From positions 48,732,303-48,796,302 of the forward strand of contig CM044856.1 in NCBI GenBank assembly GCA_024500155.1: a DNA stretch of 64,000 nucleotides, given 5' to 3'. This DNA comes from Chenopodium formosanum (lineage: Eukaryota > Streptophyta > Magnoliopsida > Caryophyllales > Amaranthaceae). Below the pieces are notes generated by a model. That model did not search any database. It was not told where the DNA came from and was given only the letters and a program-made list of their open reading frames with translations. Positions 22,701 to 32,223 of this stretch are shown piece by piece. Both the position numbers and the translations under genes were made by a program. The number at the start of each line of letters is the position of its first letter. The first letter of the stretch is position 1.

Positions 22701-24021
22701 TTAAATTTTAAGATTTAATTCAGAAAATGATTGATGACAAAAGACTAGTCCAAATTCCACAAGAAGAAGACGTAAATATTAATGGAGATTGGGACAGCGA
22801 CAAAGAAGACGTTTACTTGAAAGACATCGTAGGACCTCCACCTTCAGTATCATATGCCATGGATGACTTCTGGGTTGAAGAAGATTCATCCATAGATGTA
22901 CTCACAATATCCAAGAGAATACAACCTCCTGTTTCAACACAACCTATGCCAACCACGCAACAAGTTCCCATACCTATTATAAAAGACAATGACATTGTCA
23001 AACAGTTCAAGAAAACCAAGGTTGAAATGAATGTATGGACGCTTCTGGCAACATCTCGAGAGCATAGATTGGTAGTAATGAATGTCTTGGATAAGATAGG
23101 GATAGATTCTGACACCACTCCTAAGTGGTTAGCTAACTTCCTTACGAGTGATCCCCCTAGTTCTATCAACTTGATCACCTTTTCCGACAAGGACTTACCT
23201 CCAGAAGGTGACAAGCGTTATAAGGCATTAAACCTCACAGTGGTTTGCAAGAGAATGAAGGTCCCTATAACTCTTGTACACAATGGATCGGCCATTAATG
23301 TCTGTCCACTTAGAACTGCGAGGATGCTAGGCAAAAGGGATGAAGACCTAACCCCGTCAACGCAAGGAATAAGAGCTTATGACAATTCTCGGCGTCAAGC
23401 TCTTGGCAAGATCACTATGAATATAACGGCGGGAGCAATAGAACACGCTACTACGTTCTAAGCAGTAGACATTAAGGCTTCGTTCAATCTATTGTTGGGA
23501 TGCTCTTGGCTTCATGACAAGGCTTCGTTCAATCTATTGTTGGGACGCCCTTGGCTTCATGACCTAAAGGTCGTCCCATCATCTCTCCACCAACAGGTAA
23601 AAGCCATAGTTGGAGGAATTCCCATTACAATCGATGCTTCACCTATGAGGACTAAAGCTGTAGGAATCCAGTAATTAATGTGGAGCACGATGAAGACGAT
23701 GAAGATTTGTGGGGCTTTAATGAAGAGGTCTCCTTAATCGAGGAGGATGAAAGGACCCCTCTCTGCCACGACCCCCACTCCAATATGGTAGTGAACACTA
23801 TTCTGAAGAAGCAAGGAAATTTTCCTGGGATGACCCTAGGAAAGAAAAAAGGAATAGCAAAACTGCTGGAATCACCTGGCCTCCATAAATTAGACACTTT
23901 CGGACTTGGTTTCGAACCGACTCGGAAAGATCTCAAGCGAGCCCAGGAAAAGTCAAAGGCATGTAAAGGATGCTCGCATTCAAAAGAAAGCAATCCCAAT
24001 GGATCAGTATCCTCTTACCCT
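22701..24021 (+). pseudogene. Y protease and start of spacer, split by CACTA
   Basis: Open from 22727 to 23461. The catalytic motif reads VHNGSAINVCPL near 23275-23310, so the active-site Asp of VDNGS (present in W and X) is His here. A 45-bp tandem duplication (23474-23518 and 23519-23563) repeats KASFNLLLG and WLHD. The acidic EHDEDDEDLWGFNEE and KKQGNFPGMTLGKKKG spacer follows, with a frameshift near 23960. The coding sequence is cut after CTTACCCT by the CACTA element and resumes at 28873. Confidence 0.85.
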
Positions 24022-24548
24022 CACTAGTAGAAAAAGGCTCATTTGCGTCGCTCATTTATAGTGTATTTGCGTCGCTTCTATGAGCGACGCAACTGCTCGC
24101 GACGCAAATGACTTTTAAGTCATTTGTGTCGCTCCTAGACGCGACGCAAATAAGAGTCATTTGCGTCGCTCCTTTATAAACGAGCGACACAAATGACTTT
24201 TTTGATAAACTTATTTTTTGTCATTTGCGTCGCTCCTTTATAAATAAGCGACGCAAATGACTCTTCTGAAAAACTTATTTTTTGTTATTTGCGTCACTCT
24301 TTTATAAAGGAGCGACGCAAATAACTCTTCAGATAAACTTATTTTTGGTTATTTGCGTCACTCCTTTATAAAAGAGCGACGCAAATGACTTTTCTGATAA
24401 ACTTATTTTTAGTCATTTGCGTCGCCCCTTTATAAACAAGCGACGCAAATGACTCTTCAGATAAACTTTTTTTGCTATTTGCGTCGCTCCTTTATAAACA
24501 AGCGACGCAAATGACTCTTCCAATAAACTTATTTTTTGTTATTTGCCT
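24022..24548. repeat. CACTA left terminus and subterminal repeats
   Basis: After the 14-bp terminus come about six units of about 63 bp. Each has ATTTGCGTCGCTCC, TTTATAAA, then its inverse AGCGACGCAAATGA and a spacer TGATAAACTTATTTTT. Such arrays are where CACTA transposases are known to bind. Each unit can fold back on itself. Confidence 0.9.
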
Positions 24549-24876
24549 AGTGTAAATAATTTGAACTTAAATTTTTTCTTACTTGAGAGATACATATTGT
24601 AGTATTTATATATGAGCGCATTAGTGCATAGGTATGTTAATAATGTAATCACAAATGCTAGATTCAGTTTAAATGATTTGAAAAACAAAAGTAACATTCA
24701 TTAATATGAACAGAATCAGAATGCAATTGACAGTAATTGACATCTTTATTCAAACATAAAATCACACCCATTAAATACTTTTCTGTTTAAAACATTGATT
24801 TTAGAAGATTGCTAGTGTATTACTAGAGACTACTTGGACTGATACTTCATATAGTATTAAGCAGCTTCTTAACACC
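24549..24876. other. CACTA interior, no recognisable gene
   Basis: AT-rich stretch between the left subterminal repeats and the first captured piece. I see nothing identifiable. Confidence 0.5.
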
Positions 24877-25287
24877 TTAGAGGTGTCCACCCTCAAACTT
24901 GAAACCCTGAGGCATCAAACCCGGATTGGTTATACCTCCTTTCGAATCCTCCATCATTGGTGCTTGATGATACTGATTCATCACGGCGAAATTAAAAACC
25001 CCCATCCTCTGAGACAGATTAGAAAAATGGGAAACATCTCGACTACCTTCCAAATCAAATTCATTCATCATATGAACCTCATTCATGAACCTGAACTTGT
25101 AGCTCTGAGAAACATCCACATTCGCAACCTTATCCTCCCCTGCTATGAGATGGCTGCTATTGCTCATCATCCCTAGCACAGGATTCTCAAAATCGCGAAC
25201 ATTATTGTCCCAATAATCCATATTCCCAATGGTACTAGACCCCGAAGAATTGCAACCTACATCATTGCTCAAAATTAGTATAACCTG
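24877..25287 (-). pseudogene. Captured C-terminal exon, regulator-like, unrecognised
   Basis: On the - strand an acceptor TATTGTGCAG near 25288 opens a frame to a stop at 24877. It is rich in Asn, Met, Ser and Gly (for example DYWDNNVRDFENPVLGMMSN and NPGLMPQGFKFEGGHL). The look is that of the disordered tail of a plant transcription factor, possibly MYB-type, but I cannot name it. It is open throughout, which suggests recent capture. Confidence 0.4.
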
Positions 25288-25564
25288 CACAACATAATAT
25301 TGCAGGCATCACTATAATGACACTATGCAAGATAAAGTCACCACTGTCAAACCTATTAACCTTCCAGCCTTACCAAAATTAATCTATCATAATTCCAACT
25401 ACAATCTCCAGAATGTAATATAACCGAGAACGAATTACCCAAATTAACCAATAAATAACAACATAGAAAGGAATTAGATTCAGCTAAACATAACATCAAA
25501 CACATGGTATGCAACTCACAAATTATGTATAAAAAAACAATCATAAAAAGAAAAAAGAAACAAC

Positions 25565-25805
25565 CTTTTCTCCCAACGATTAGCACTGAACAAAAGATGA
25601 ATAGTATGATCATCCAAATTAGATTGATTGGAAAGATAAGCAAAGATCATCTGCCCAACAGCAGTATTTCGATCCGGAAACCGCCATAACTCAGCAGAAC
25701 ACCCAATACTTTGCAAGTGAGAGAGAAGTTGAATACACTGAGAGCTCTTTCCACTTCGATCTAACCCTTCTAATACAACCAAAGCACCTCTTGATTATAG
25801 ACTGA
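25565..25805 (-). pseudogene. Captured thymidylate kinase exon
   Basis: The - strand reads RGALVVLEGLDRSGKSSQ, SAELWRFPDRNTAVGQM and LDDHTIHLLFSANRWEK. This is the N-terminal part of dTMP kinase, which phosphorylates dTMP to dTDP: P-loop GLDRSGKS, DRx motif and the LFSANRWE helix. It ends at a GT donor (25564-25563) and then runs into intron, so an exon was copied with intron sequence. An in-frame TAA lies just upstream (about 25798). Only about 75 of some 210 residues are present. Confidence 0.85.
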
Positions 25806-25859
25806 CCTGTGAAAGAGGGTTCATATTTAAGCCAGGGTGATTACAACCCTAACAGTCAT

Positions 25860-26090
25860 GCAAATCGGACTTAGAAATGAGTATGTGAGGTTGCTCTCTC
25901 TCTCTCTCTCGGGGGAAAGAGAGTTGTTGAGCTAAAAGAAAGAATGAAAAATAGTTACTCTAGCAATGCTTCACAAGATCAAAATCATGAATGATATTAT
26001 AAACAATGGTCATGAATGATATTTGGGCTATGAAACTCATGTTTAGAGCAAGGATAGGTTTGAAGCTGATAAAATTTAACCTATACACAA
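25860..26090. other. CACTA interior with CT microsatellite
   Basis: Contains a short CTCTCTCTCTCTCTCTC run near 25892-25908. No gene. Confidence 0.5.
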
Positions 26091-26103
26091 TTCTATTTGA
26101 TGG

Positions 26104-26446
26104 TTGTCAACTAGACCAAAACCTAATGCAGAGGAAAATCTTAGCAAAATTGACGTTTTACTTGCCAATATTCGCACAAACTATTGGCCATCAAATGGTT
26201 TTGTCAAAGAAGCTTTGCCTGGAGATGTCATCAAGATTCTGGATCGTGTCATTCTTGAACACATAGACTGTCCAGATAGCAACTTACGGTTGGAGGCCCT
26301 GACTTCTATACTCGAAACAGCACTTTCCTGCACAACAGAGATCCCAGCAGAAAGGTTAGACATGAGTGATGTTGCTGCAAAGCTATCATCAATCAAAAAC
26401 AAGCTCCTTGGAACTCGTTTACAACGAAGAAGGAGAATGCAAGCAG
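26104..26446 (+). pseudogene. Captured receptor-like kinase C-terminal fragment
   Basis: Reads FVKEALPGDVIKILDRVILE, then LEALTSILETALSCTTEIPAERLDMSDVAAKLSSIKNKLL. This is the end of a protein kinase domain (subdomains X-XI, including the conserved Arg in PAERLDM) as in LRR receptor-like kinases of the EFR/XA21 type. Catalytic loop, activation segment, LRRs and transmembrane helix are absent. The exon ends AAGCAG before GTAATG at 26447, a plausible donor. Confidence 0.8.
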
Positions 26447-26548
26447 GTAATGTATCAACTACTACTTTTATTTGCTTCACTAATGAATAATTATTACTGT
26501 AGGTTTTTACTTTTCTATTAGATTTTATATTCTTTTCTTCTTGGTGCA

Positions 26549-26649
26549 GGGACACGAGGGTGATCGATCAGTGTTTTACCAATTTCAACAGCACGCCCAT
26601 GAGCATGCTTGTGATTTGATAGCCTTGAAGAAGAAGATGAGCTCATAAG
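26549..26649 (+). pseudogene. Possible captured last exon, unrecognised
   Basis: Acceptor TTGGTGCAG then a short frame GHEGDRSVFYQFQQHAHEH to a stop near 26648. It could be spliced after the kinase fragment in a chimeric transcript. Identity unknown. Confidence 0.3.
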
Positions 26650-26794
26650 CTGCAGTGACTTCTCATAAAAAGCTTCTTTTTTCTTCTTATCAATAACTAG
26701 TCCCTATGTGTTCTCACTCAGGATCAGAACATCAGAGCAGCTATCTTGTTCAGAATACAGTTTTAAGTTATTTTGATGTTTTTATTTTGCTTGC

Positions 26795-27073
26795 TTAGAT
26801 GTGTAATGACGAAAATTTCTTAATCCTTAGTTGCATTAGGTATTTGATGATACACGTAATATATTGCAATGCCCATTTCCAAATGGCCAACAGATAGGTT
26901 TGAAGATCAGATACATCTTGATTGATCAAATTTTCAAGATTTCGGGTTTCTGTGTTCCTAAGATGAGCAAATTGTAGCTTATCTGAAGAAATTTCATCTT
27001 TAAAGGCACAGGCAACTAATGTCAGCACACTAGCAATAAGAAAATAGAAGCCAGACGCAATATTTCCACTCAT
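26795..27073 (-). other. Open frame in CACTA interior, low support
   Basis: 92 codons with a hydrophobic N-terminal segment (FYFLIASVLTLVACAF) that could be a membrane helix. No motif recognised; may be another captured fragment or chance. Confidence 0.2.
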
Positions 27074-27650
27074 AAATTCTTATGAAATAAAAGTGTCAAA
27101 CATAAATCTGTGTACTACATAGACGGTTCTTGTATAATGCAAAGTACTTGTTTCGGTATAAGGATAAAAAGAAAAAACATCAAAAATCTTTTTTCCATCC
27201 TAAACAATGACATTTATAGATTAAGTTCCGGAATTACAAAATCAGGAGGAGAACTATAATAATTACATAAAAAGCACTCCCTACTCCAAACACAAAACAA
27301 AAACAAAATCCTCAACCTCGTCCATACAACATGACATACACAAGGTCGCACAACAAGAGGTATTGTATCGACTACGAAGACAAGCTGCTTTCATACTTTC
27401 ACAATCTACATTCTACATAGCAAAAAAGATTGGCACAAACAATAACAGTATGACAACTACATGAAAACATTCACATTCGCAACCTAAACCGCCCCCATAA
27501 GGTGATCAGTCTAGGGAAAAACACACTCAAACAACACAAATTCCAGCTAAAATCCTCAACTCGGCAAAGAAAACACAAATTCCAACTGAAATCATCAACT
27601 TAACCAATAAAACACAAATTTTTATCTAATTGAGCTATATCTAACAACTA
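27074..27650. other. CACTA interior, no recognisable gene
   Basis: AT-rich, ACA-rich sequence resembling intron or UTR. No supportable feature. Confidence 0.4.
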
Positions 27651-27654
27651 CCTC

Positions 27655-27890
27655 TTTCGCGGCAGTAGCATAGCCGTGAGATCCGAAAGCTGGAGCAGAT
27701 GGTCCAGAGTTCATGTCAATTTGACGCCCTAGCACCTGAATAACATCACAACAACATCAATTTCCATCAATTCAAAAATCACACAAACATTTTAAAAAAT
27801 TACAATCAATTCAAGAAATTGTTCTAAAATTTTACCGAAACACCACCACGAACAGCTTTTCGCCGCGCAATCCCTAACGTATTTCTACAA
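27655..27890 (-). pseudogene. Two small captured exons, unrecognised
   Basis: On the - strand TTGTAG precedes a frame NTLGIARRKAVRGGVS ending at GTAAAA (about 27837). A second exon reads LGRQIDMNSGPSAPAF then GSHGYATAAKEV before GTAGTT (about 27655). GT-AG borders and basic, Ala/Ser-rich composition suggest the start of an organelle-targeted small protein, but I do not recognise it. The sequence to 28450 looks like its 5' region. Confidence 0.3.
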
Positions 27891-28514
27891 CCAAAAAAAA
27901 ATTCAACGCAATTAATTTTCAAATATTTTCTAATACCTGATTTTGAAAATTCAAAAATCGAAAATTCATACAACAAAAATTCGGATCTAAATTTTTGACT
28001 GAAATTCGAACAAAAATTATTTATGACTGAAATGGGACGAATTTCTTAGGGTATATTGCGTCGCTGCCAAAAACCCTAGAAATCCCCCCACGAAATCCCC
28101 CAATCGAACTTGAAGACCGAAATTGAATTTTTTGGGGCTATTAGGGTTCGAATTTGTATGCTTTTGAGTTGATTTTTTGCTCGAAATGGGGGATTTTTGG
28201 TCGGAAACAATCAATTTTTCTGGGTTTAAGGCTTCGAATTTCTTATTGTTTTTGGTCTAAGTTTTTGCTCGAAATTGCTCGAATTTGCAGCCGATTATGG
28301 GTCTTCGACTTCACTGCGATTTCAGATGTTAAATTTGCTGGGGAAACGCAAGTTTTTGGCTGAATTTGTTGGATTTTAGAGACAAATTTGTGGGTGTTTT
28401 GCTGTAGAAATTCGCTGGAATTTAAGAACTCTTGTTTTTTTTTCTTTTTGTATAGTGAATGTAGGTACCTGATGAAAAACTAAGGTAAAAAACGCACAAA
28501 AACCTAAAGCCAAA

Positions 28515-28869
28515 AGAGTTATTTGCGTCACTTTATTATAAAAAAGCAACGCAAATAACCTTGTTTATAATGTTGTACAATGTACATATGCGTCGCTCAT
28601 TAGTAAAAGAGTGACGCAATTTACTTAATCACTTATTTGCGTCGCTTGCTAACTAATGAGTGACGCAAATAAGTTTATTAATTGCGTCGCTTTAATAAAT
28701 AGGAGCGACGCAAATGATAGAAAGCTGAAATGCACTTGAGTTTTGCGTCGCTTCTTAAATAATATGCGACGCAAATAATTTAAAAGGAAGGTAAAATAAT
28801 ACATTTGCTTCGCTCCTTAGAATGAGTGACGCAAATATGGCGACGCAAATGTACATTTTTCTACTAGTG
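28515..28869. repeat. CACTA right subterminal repeats and terminus
   Basis: Five or so pairs of ATTTGCGTCGCT and GAGCGACGCAAAT, ending TTTTTCTACTAGTG. Mirror image of the left end. Confidence 0.9.
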
Positions 28870-28872
28870 CCT

Positions 28873-29650
28873 CAATGGAAAATTAATAAAAGAAGGAGGG
28901 GATTATCCGTGCTATGAATTTCCCGAACCGTTTGTCGTAACTGGCATAAGGCAACCGGGATTCGAGATTTTCCTAGATTTCTACTTCATAGACGAAATCC
29001 CAACTCCTATCCACAAGGAGAAAGCACCCCAATGCTTTGACTTCAATGTCATGGGATTACTATTTGTGCGAGAAAAAGATGAGCCAACATACAAAGAGGA
29101 TAACTCCACGCTCATCCAAACATACCTACAAAGCGAAAGCTTTGATCCCTCAAAGCTCATCACTCCAGCGGAAGGATCACTACAAGGGTGGCGCAAGACC
29201 GTCAAGGTGACTACTCCAAGCGGAAAGAAAATCTCCATCACAACGGGGCAAGGACCTATGTTCGAAGAGTCGTCTGAGTTAGAGTAAGAGTCAGAGTCTC
29301 TCCCTATAGAGTCATCTAAGTCTTTAGTTGTAGAGCCCCCTCCTTCTATCTCTTCCCCTAGGATAGTTAGCGATCAAGTCCTTGAGGACATATCCCTCTT
29401 TGATGTAATGATCTCATAATTTAATAATATGTCTCCTTCTCCGTACTTTTTGTGTTCTTCTTTAACCCAAGATGACGAGCATTTCTTAACTAACAATGAA
29501 AATGACAAAGAACTTATTAAAGAAATGGAAACACTTGAAAAGAAAACACCGATAATTAAGGAAACTGAGACGGTTGATATCTCAAATGATTCAACCAATA
29601 AAAGAGAAGTTAAAAGTGGATTAACACTTAACAAACAAGAAAGAACCGAT
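28873..29650 (+). pseudogene. Y protease-RT spacer (continuation)
   Basis: Resumes with NGKLIKEGGDYPCYEFPEPF and continues through KVTTPSGKKISITTGQGP and a Ser/Glu-rich part to ETETVDISNDSTNKREVK, collinear with X and W. Stops at about 29285 and 29651. Confidence 0.7.
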
Positions 29651-30376
29651 TAAATTAACTTGCTCAAAGAATTTATCGATGTATTCGCTTGTTCAAATGA
29701 AGATATTCCAAGAATTAATAGAGAAATAGCTCAACACACCGTACTGTTAATTCCAAGAATGAAACCTGTAAAACAAAGGTTACGTGAAATGAAACCCGAC
29801 GTAGGTCTTAAAATAAAAGAAGAAGTTCAAAAACAAATAACTGCAGGTTTTATTAAGGTATCCAAATACCCTGAATGGGTCGCCAACGTTGTCCTAGTTC
29901 CGAAGAATGATGGAAGGGTAGGAATGTGTGTCGACTATCGAAATCTGAATAAGGAAAGTCCAAAGGACGACTTCCCTTTACCACACATTGATATTCTGGT
30001 GGATAACACAGCAAATCATGCACTTCTCTCGTTCATGGATGGATACGCGGGCTATAATCATATTCTCATGGCGGAAGAAGACATGGAGAAAACAACCTTC
30101 ATAACACCATGGGGTACTTACTACTACACGGTAATGCCATTCGGGTTGAAAAACGCGGGTGCTACTTTCCAACAAGCAGCGACTGCCTTGCTCCATGACA
30201 TGATGCATAAAGAAGTCGAAGCATATGTGGACGATATGATTGTAAAATCAAAAGATCGCCCAGGCCATCAAATAGCCTTGAGAAAATTCTTCGAAATGCT
30301 GAGAAAATACAACATGAGGCTGAATCCATCTAAGTGTGCTTTTGGAGTCACCTCAGGAAAACTTTTGAGTTAAGTC
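29651..30376 (+). pseudogene. Y reverse transcriptase (nearly open)
   Basis: The most complete RT here: open for 237 codons from 29660. Landmarks: KQITAGFIKVSKYPEWVANV, VDYRNLNKESPKDDFPLPH, FMDGYAGYNHILM, TPWGTYYYTVMPFGLKNAGA, and YVDDM at 30223-30237. A TAA at about 30372 separates it from the connection domain. Reads in the same direction as the 5' LTR. Confidence 0.92.
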
Positions 30377-30898
30377 ATAAGCTCTAGAGGAATAGAGATA
30401 GACCCAACCAAGATCAAGGCAATTATGTCAATGCCACCGCCCATAACCGAGAAGCAAATTCAAGGATTTATTGGCTGGTTGCAATACATAAGAAGGTTCA
30501 TATCAAAATTGACAACAATTTGTGAACTAAACTTCAAAAAGCTTAAAAAGAATGTACTAGTGATATGGGATGACGAGTGTCAAAAAGCCTTTGAAAAGAT
30601 CAAATCCTATCTAGAAAATCCTCCCGTATTAGCACCAGCACTTCCGAGAATACCTCTTATATTGTACTTAACAGCTACCAAAGAGACAATGGGAGCCATG
30701 CTAGCACAAGAAGTAGAAGGCAAAGAAAATGCGATCTACTATCTAAGCAAAAAGATGCTCGAGTATGAAGCACGCTATACAGCAATTGAGAAATTGTGTC
30801 TCGCATTGGTGTGGGCCATAACAAAGTTAAGACATTACATGCTCGTGCATACAGTCATTGTAGTTTCTCGATTAGATACACGCAAGTATTTATTCTAG
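30377..30898 (+). pseudogene. Y RT connection and first RNase H (inactive type)
   Basis: Reads GIEIDPTKIKAIMSMPPP, GFIGWLQYIRRFISKL, then LILYLTATKETMGAMLAQE and YEARYTAIEKLCLALVWA. The segment that should hold the first RNase H Asp is LYLTATKE, without Asp, in all three copies (W, Y, X). This RNase H is therefore probably a non-catalytic connection domain, as described for elements with a second RNase H. Confidence 0.75.
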
Positions 30899-30959
30899 AA
30901 ATCTACACTCAATTGGCGCATATCACAATGGATAGTCAACTTAGCCCAGTTCGATGTAA

Positions 30960-31485
30960 GGTTCATGCCACAAAAAGCTATCAAAGGATCTGTGGTTTCG
31001 GATTTTCTAGCAGACTTTCCAATAGAAGACTCAACACTAATACACGATAATGAATTTCCAGACGAAGACTTGATGGTCACGGAAGATGATACTTGGATCT
31101 TATACTTCGGCGGAGCCTCAAACCAAAAGGGATGTGGCGTTGTAGTATTACTAGTATCACCCAAAGAAGAGCATATTCCAATCTCCATAAAGCTTGATTT
31201 TGACGTTACCAACAACGTTGCTAAGTAGCAGGCCTTGAAACAGCTTTGGCATTGGGAGTAAAAAAATTACGGATATTGGGAGACTCTTCATTGATCATCA
31301 ATCAAATCTCCAAAAGATGGAAAGTAAGGAGCGAAATCCTAGCCCCTTACCAAACTTATCTGGAAACCCTCACTAATCTGTTAGAGAAAATGGAATACAC
31401 ATATCTACCTAGAGAAGAAAATCAATTTGCTGATGCCTTGGCAAGACTAGCCGCAATGGTTAGGATTCCTACGAAAATCGAGTAA
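30960..31485 (+). pseudogene. Y second (plant-type) RNase H
   Basis: Starts MPQKAIKGSVVSDFLADFPI. Then LYFGGASNQKGCGVVVLLVS (the first Asp of LYFDGAS is Gly here), ILGDSSLIINQISKRWKVR and REENQFADALARLA. A stop or frameshift near 31225 has removed the Glu-containing EYEACVVGLE segment. Confidence 0.8.
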
Positions 31486-32223
31486 ATTCCTCTAACTATA
31501 GAAAAAAGGCATAAACCGGCTTATATTCAAGCTATAGAAGATGATGAAATGATCCAAGAAAAAGAAGAACTGTGGTATACAGATATATTCAACTATGTCA
31601 CCAAAGGAGAATACCCTCCCCATGTTGACAAAAGAGCCAAACGATCATTAAGACTCTTGGCTTCCCAATACGTACTCATAGACAACGAGTTACACAAAAG
31701 GGTACCTATGGGTCGAGCTCTCTTATGTGTAGAAAAAAAGGATGCTCAAAGAGCAATGAGGATAGTCCACGAAGATATTTGTGGAACTCACGTAAAGGGC
31801 AAAATGTTAGTCCAAAAGATAATGCGAGAAGGATACTATTGGACTACAATGAATAGGGATTGCCATCAACACGCAAAAAGATGCCCTAAGTGCCAAATCT
31901 ACGCTAATTTACAACATGTTCCTCCATCTTTACTCTACACCTACACTTCGCCATGGCCATTCTCTACATGGGTAATTGACATCATCGGCAAAATCACTCC
32001 CCCAGGAACAGGAGGTCACGAATATATCTTTGTGGCAATTCATTACTTCACAATGTGGGTCGAAGCAAAATCATACTCTAAACTCACTGCAAAACATGTA
32101 GCACTCTTTATCGAAAGAAACATTTTTTGTCGATATGGAGTCCCACATGAAATGATAAGTGACAATGGAACTCACTTTCAAGCCGAGTGTGAAGAATTAC
32201 TACAAAAATATGGCATTCAACAT
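31486..32223 (+). pseudogene. Y integrase, N-terminal and core part (split by X)
   Basis: HHCC zinc part: VHEDICGTHVKGKML and CHQHAKRCPKCQIYAN (about 31765-31905). Core: STWVIDIIGKITPP with the first Asp, then SDNGTHFQAECEELLQKYGI with the second. Translation is cut after GIQH by the X LTR at 32224 and resumes at 49280 with HYSYPYRP and NGAVEAANKI, which holds the catalytic Glu. Confidence 0.92.

Larger units (their letters stand above)
24022..28869. mobile_element. CACTA (En/Spm-type) transposon with captured gene pieces
   Basis: Ends are CACTAGTAGAAAAA at both termini (inverted), flanked by a CCT duplication (24019-24021 and 28870-28872). Excising it restores the Y reading frame text TTACCCTCAATGG. 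The 4,848-bp body has subterminal repeats at both ends and pieces of at least two recognisable host genes, but no transposase, so it is non-autonomous (Pack-type) and younger than Y. Confidence 0.93.

Noticed and set aside
24049..24548. CRISPR-like regular repeats with spacers
   Set aside because: Plant DNA; the repeats are hairpin subterminal units next to CACTA ends and the spacers are alike.
25516..25805. Functional thymidylate kinase gene
   Set aside because: Only one exon of the N-terminal part, with a stop just upstream, inside a transposon; a captured fragment.
29660..32223. Endogenous pararetrovirus RT
   Set aside because: RT is followed by integrase, flanked by LTRs, PBS and polypurine tract, and no movement or coat protein is seen; it is a Ty3/gypsy retrotransposon.
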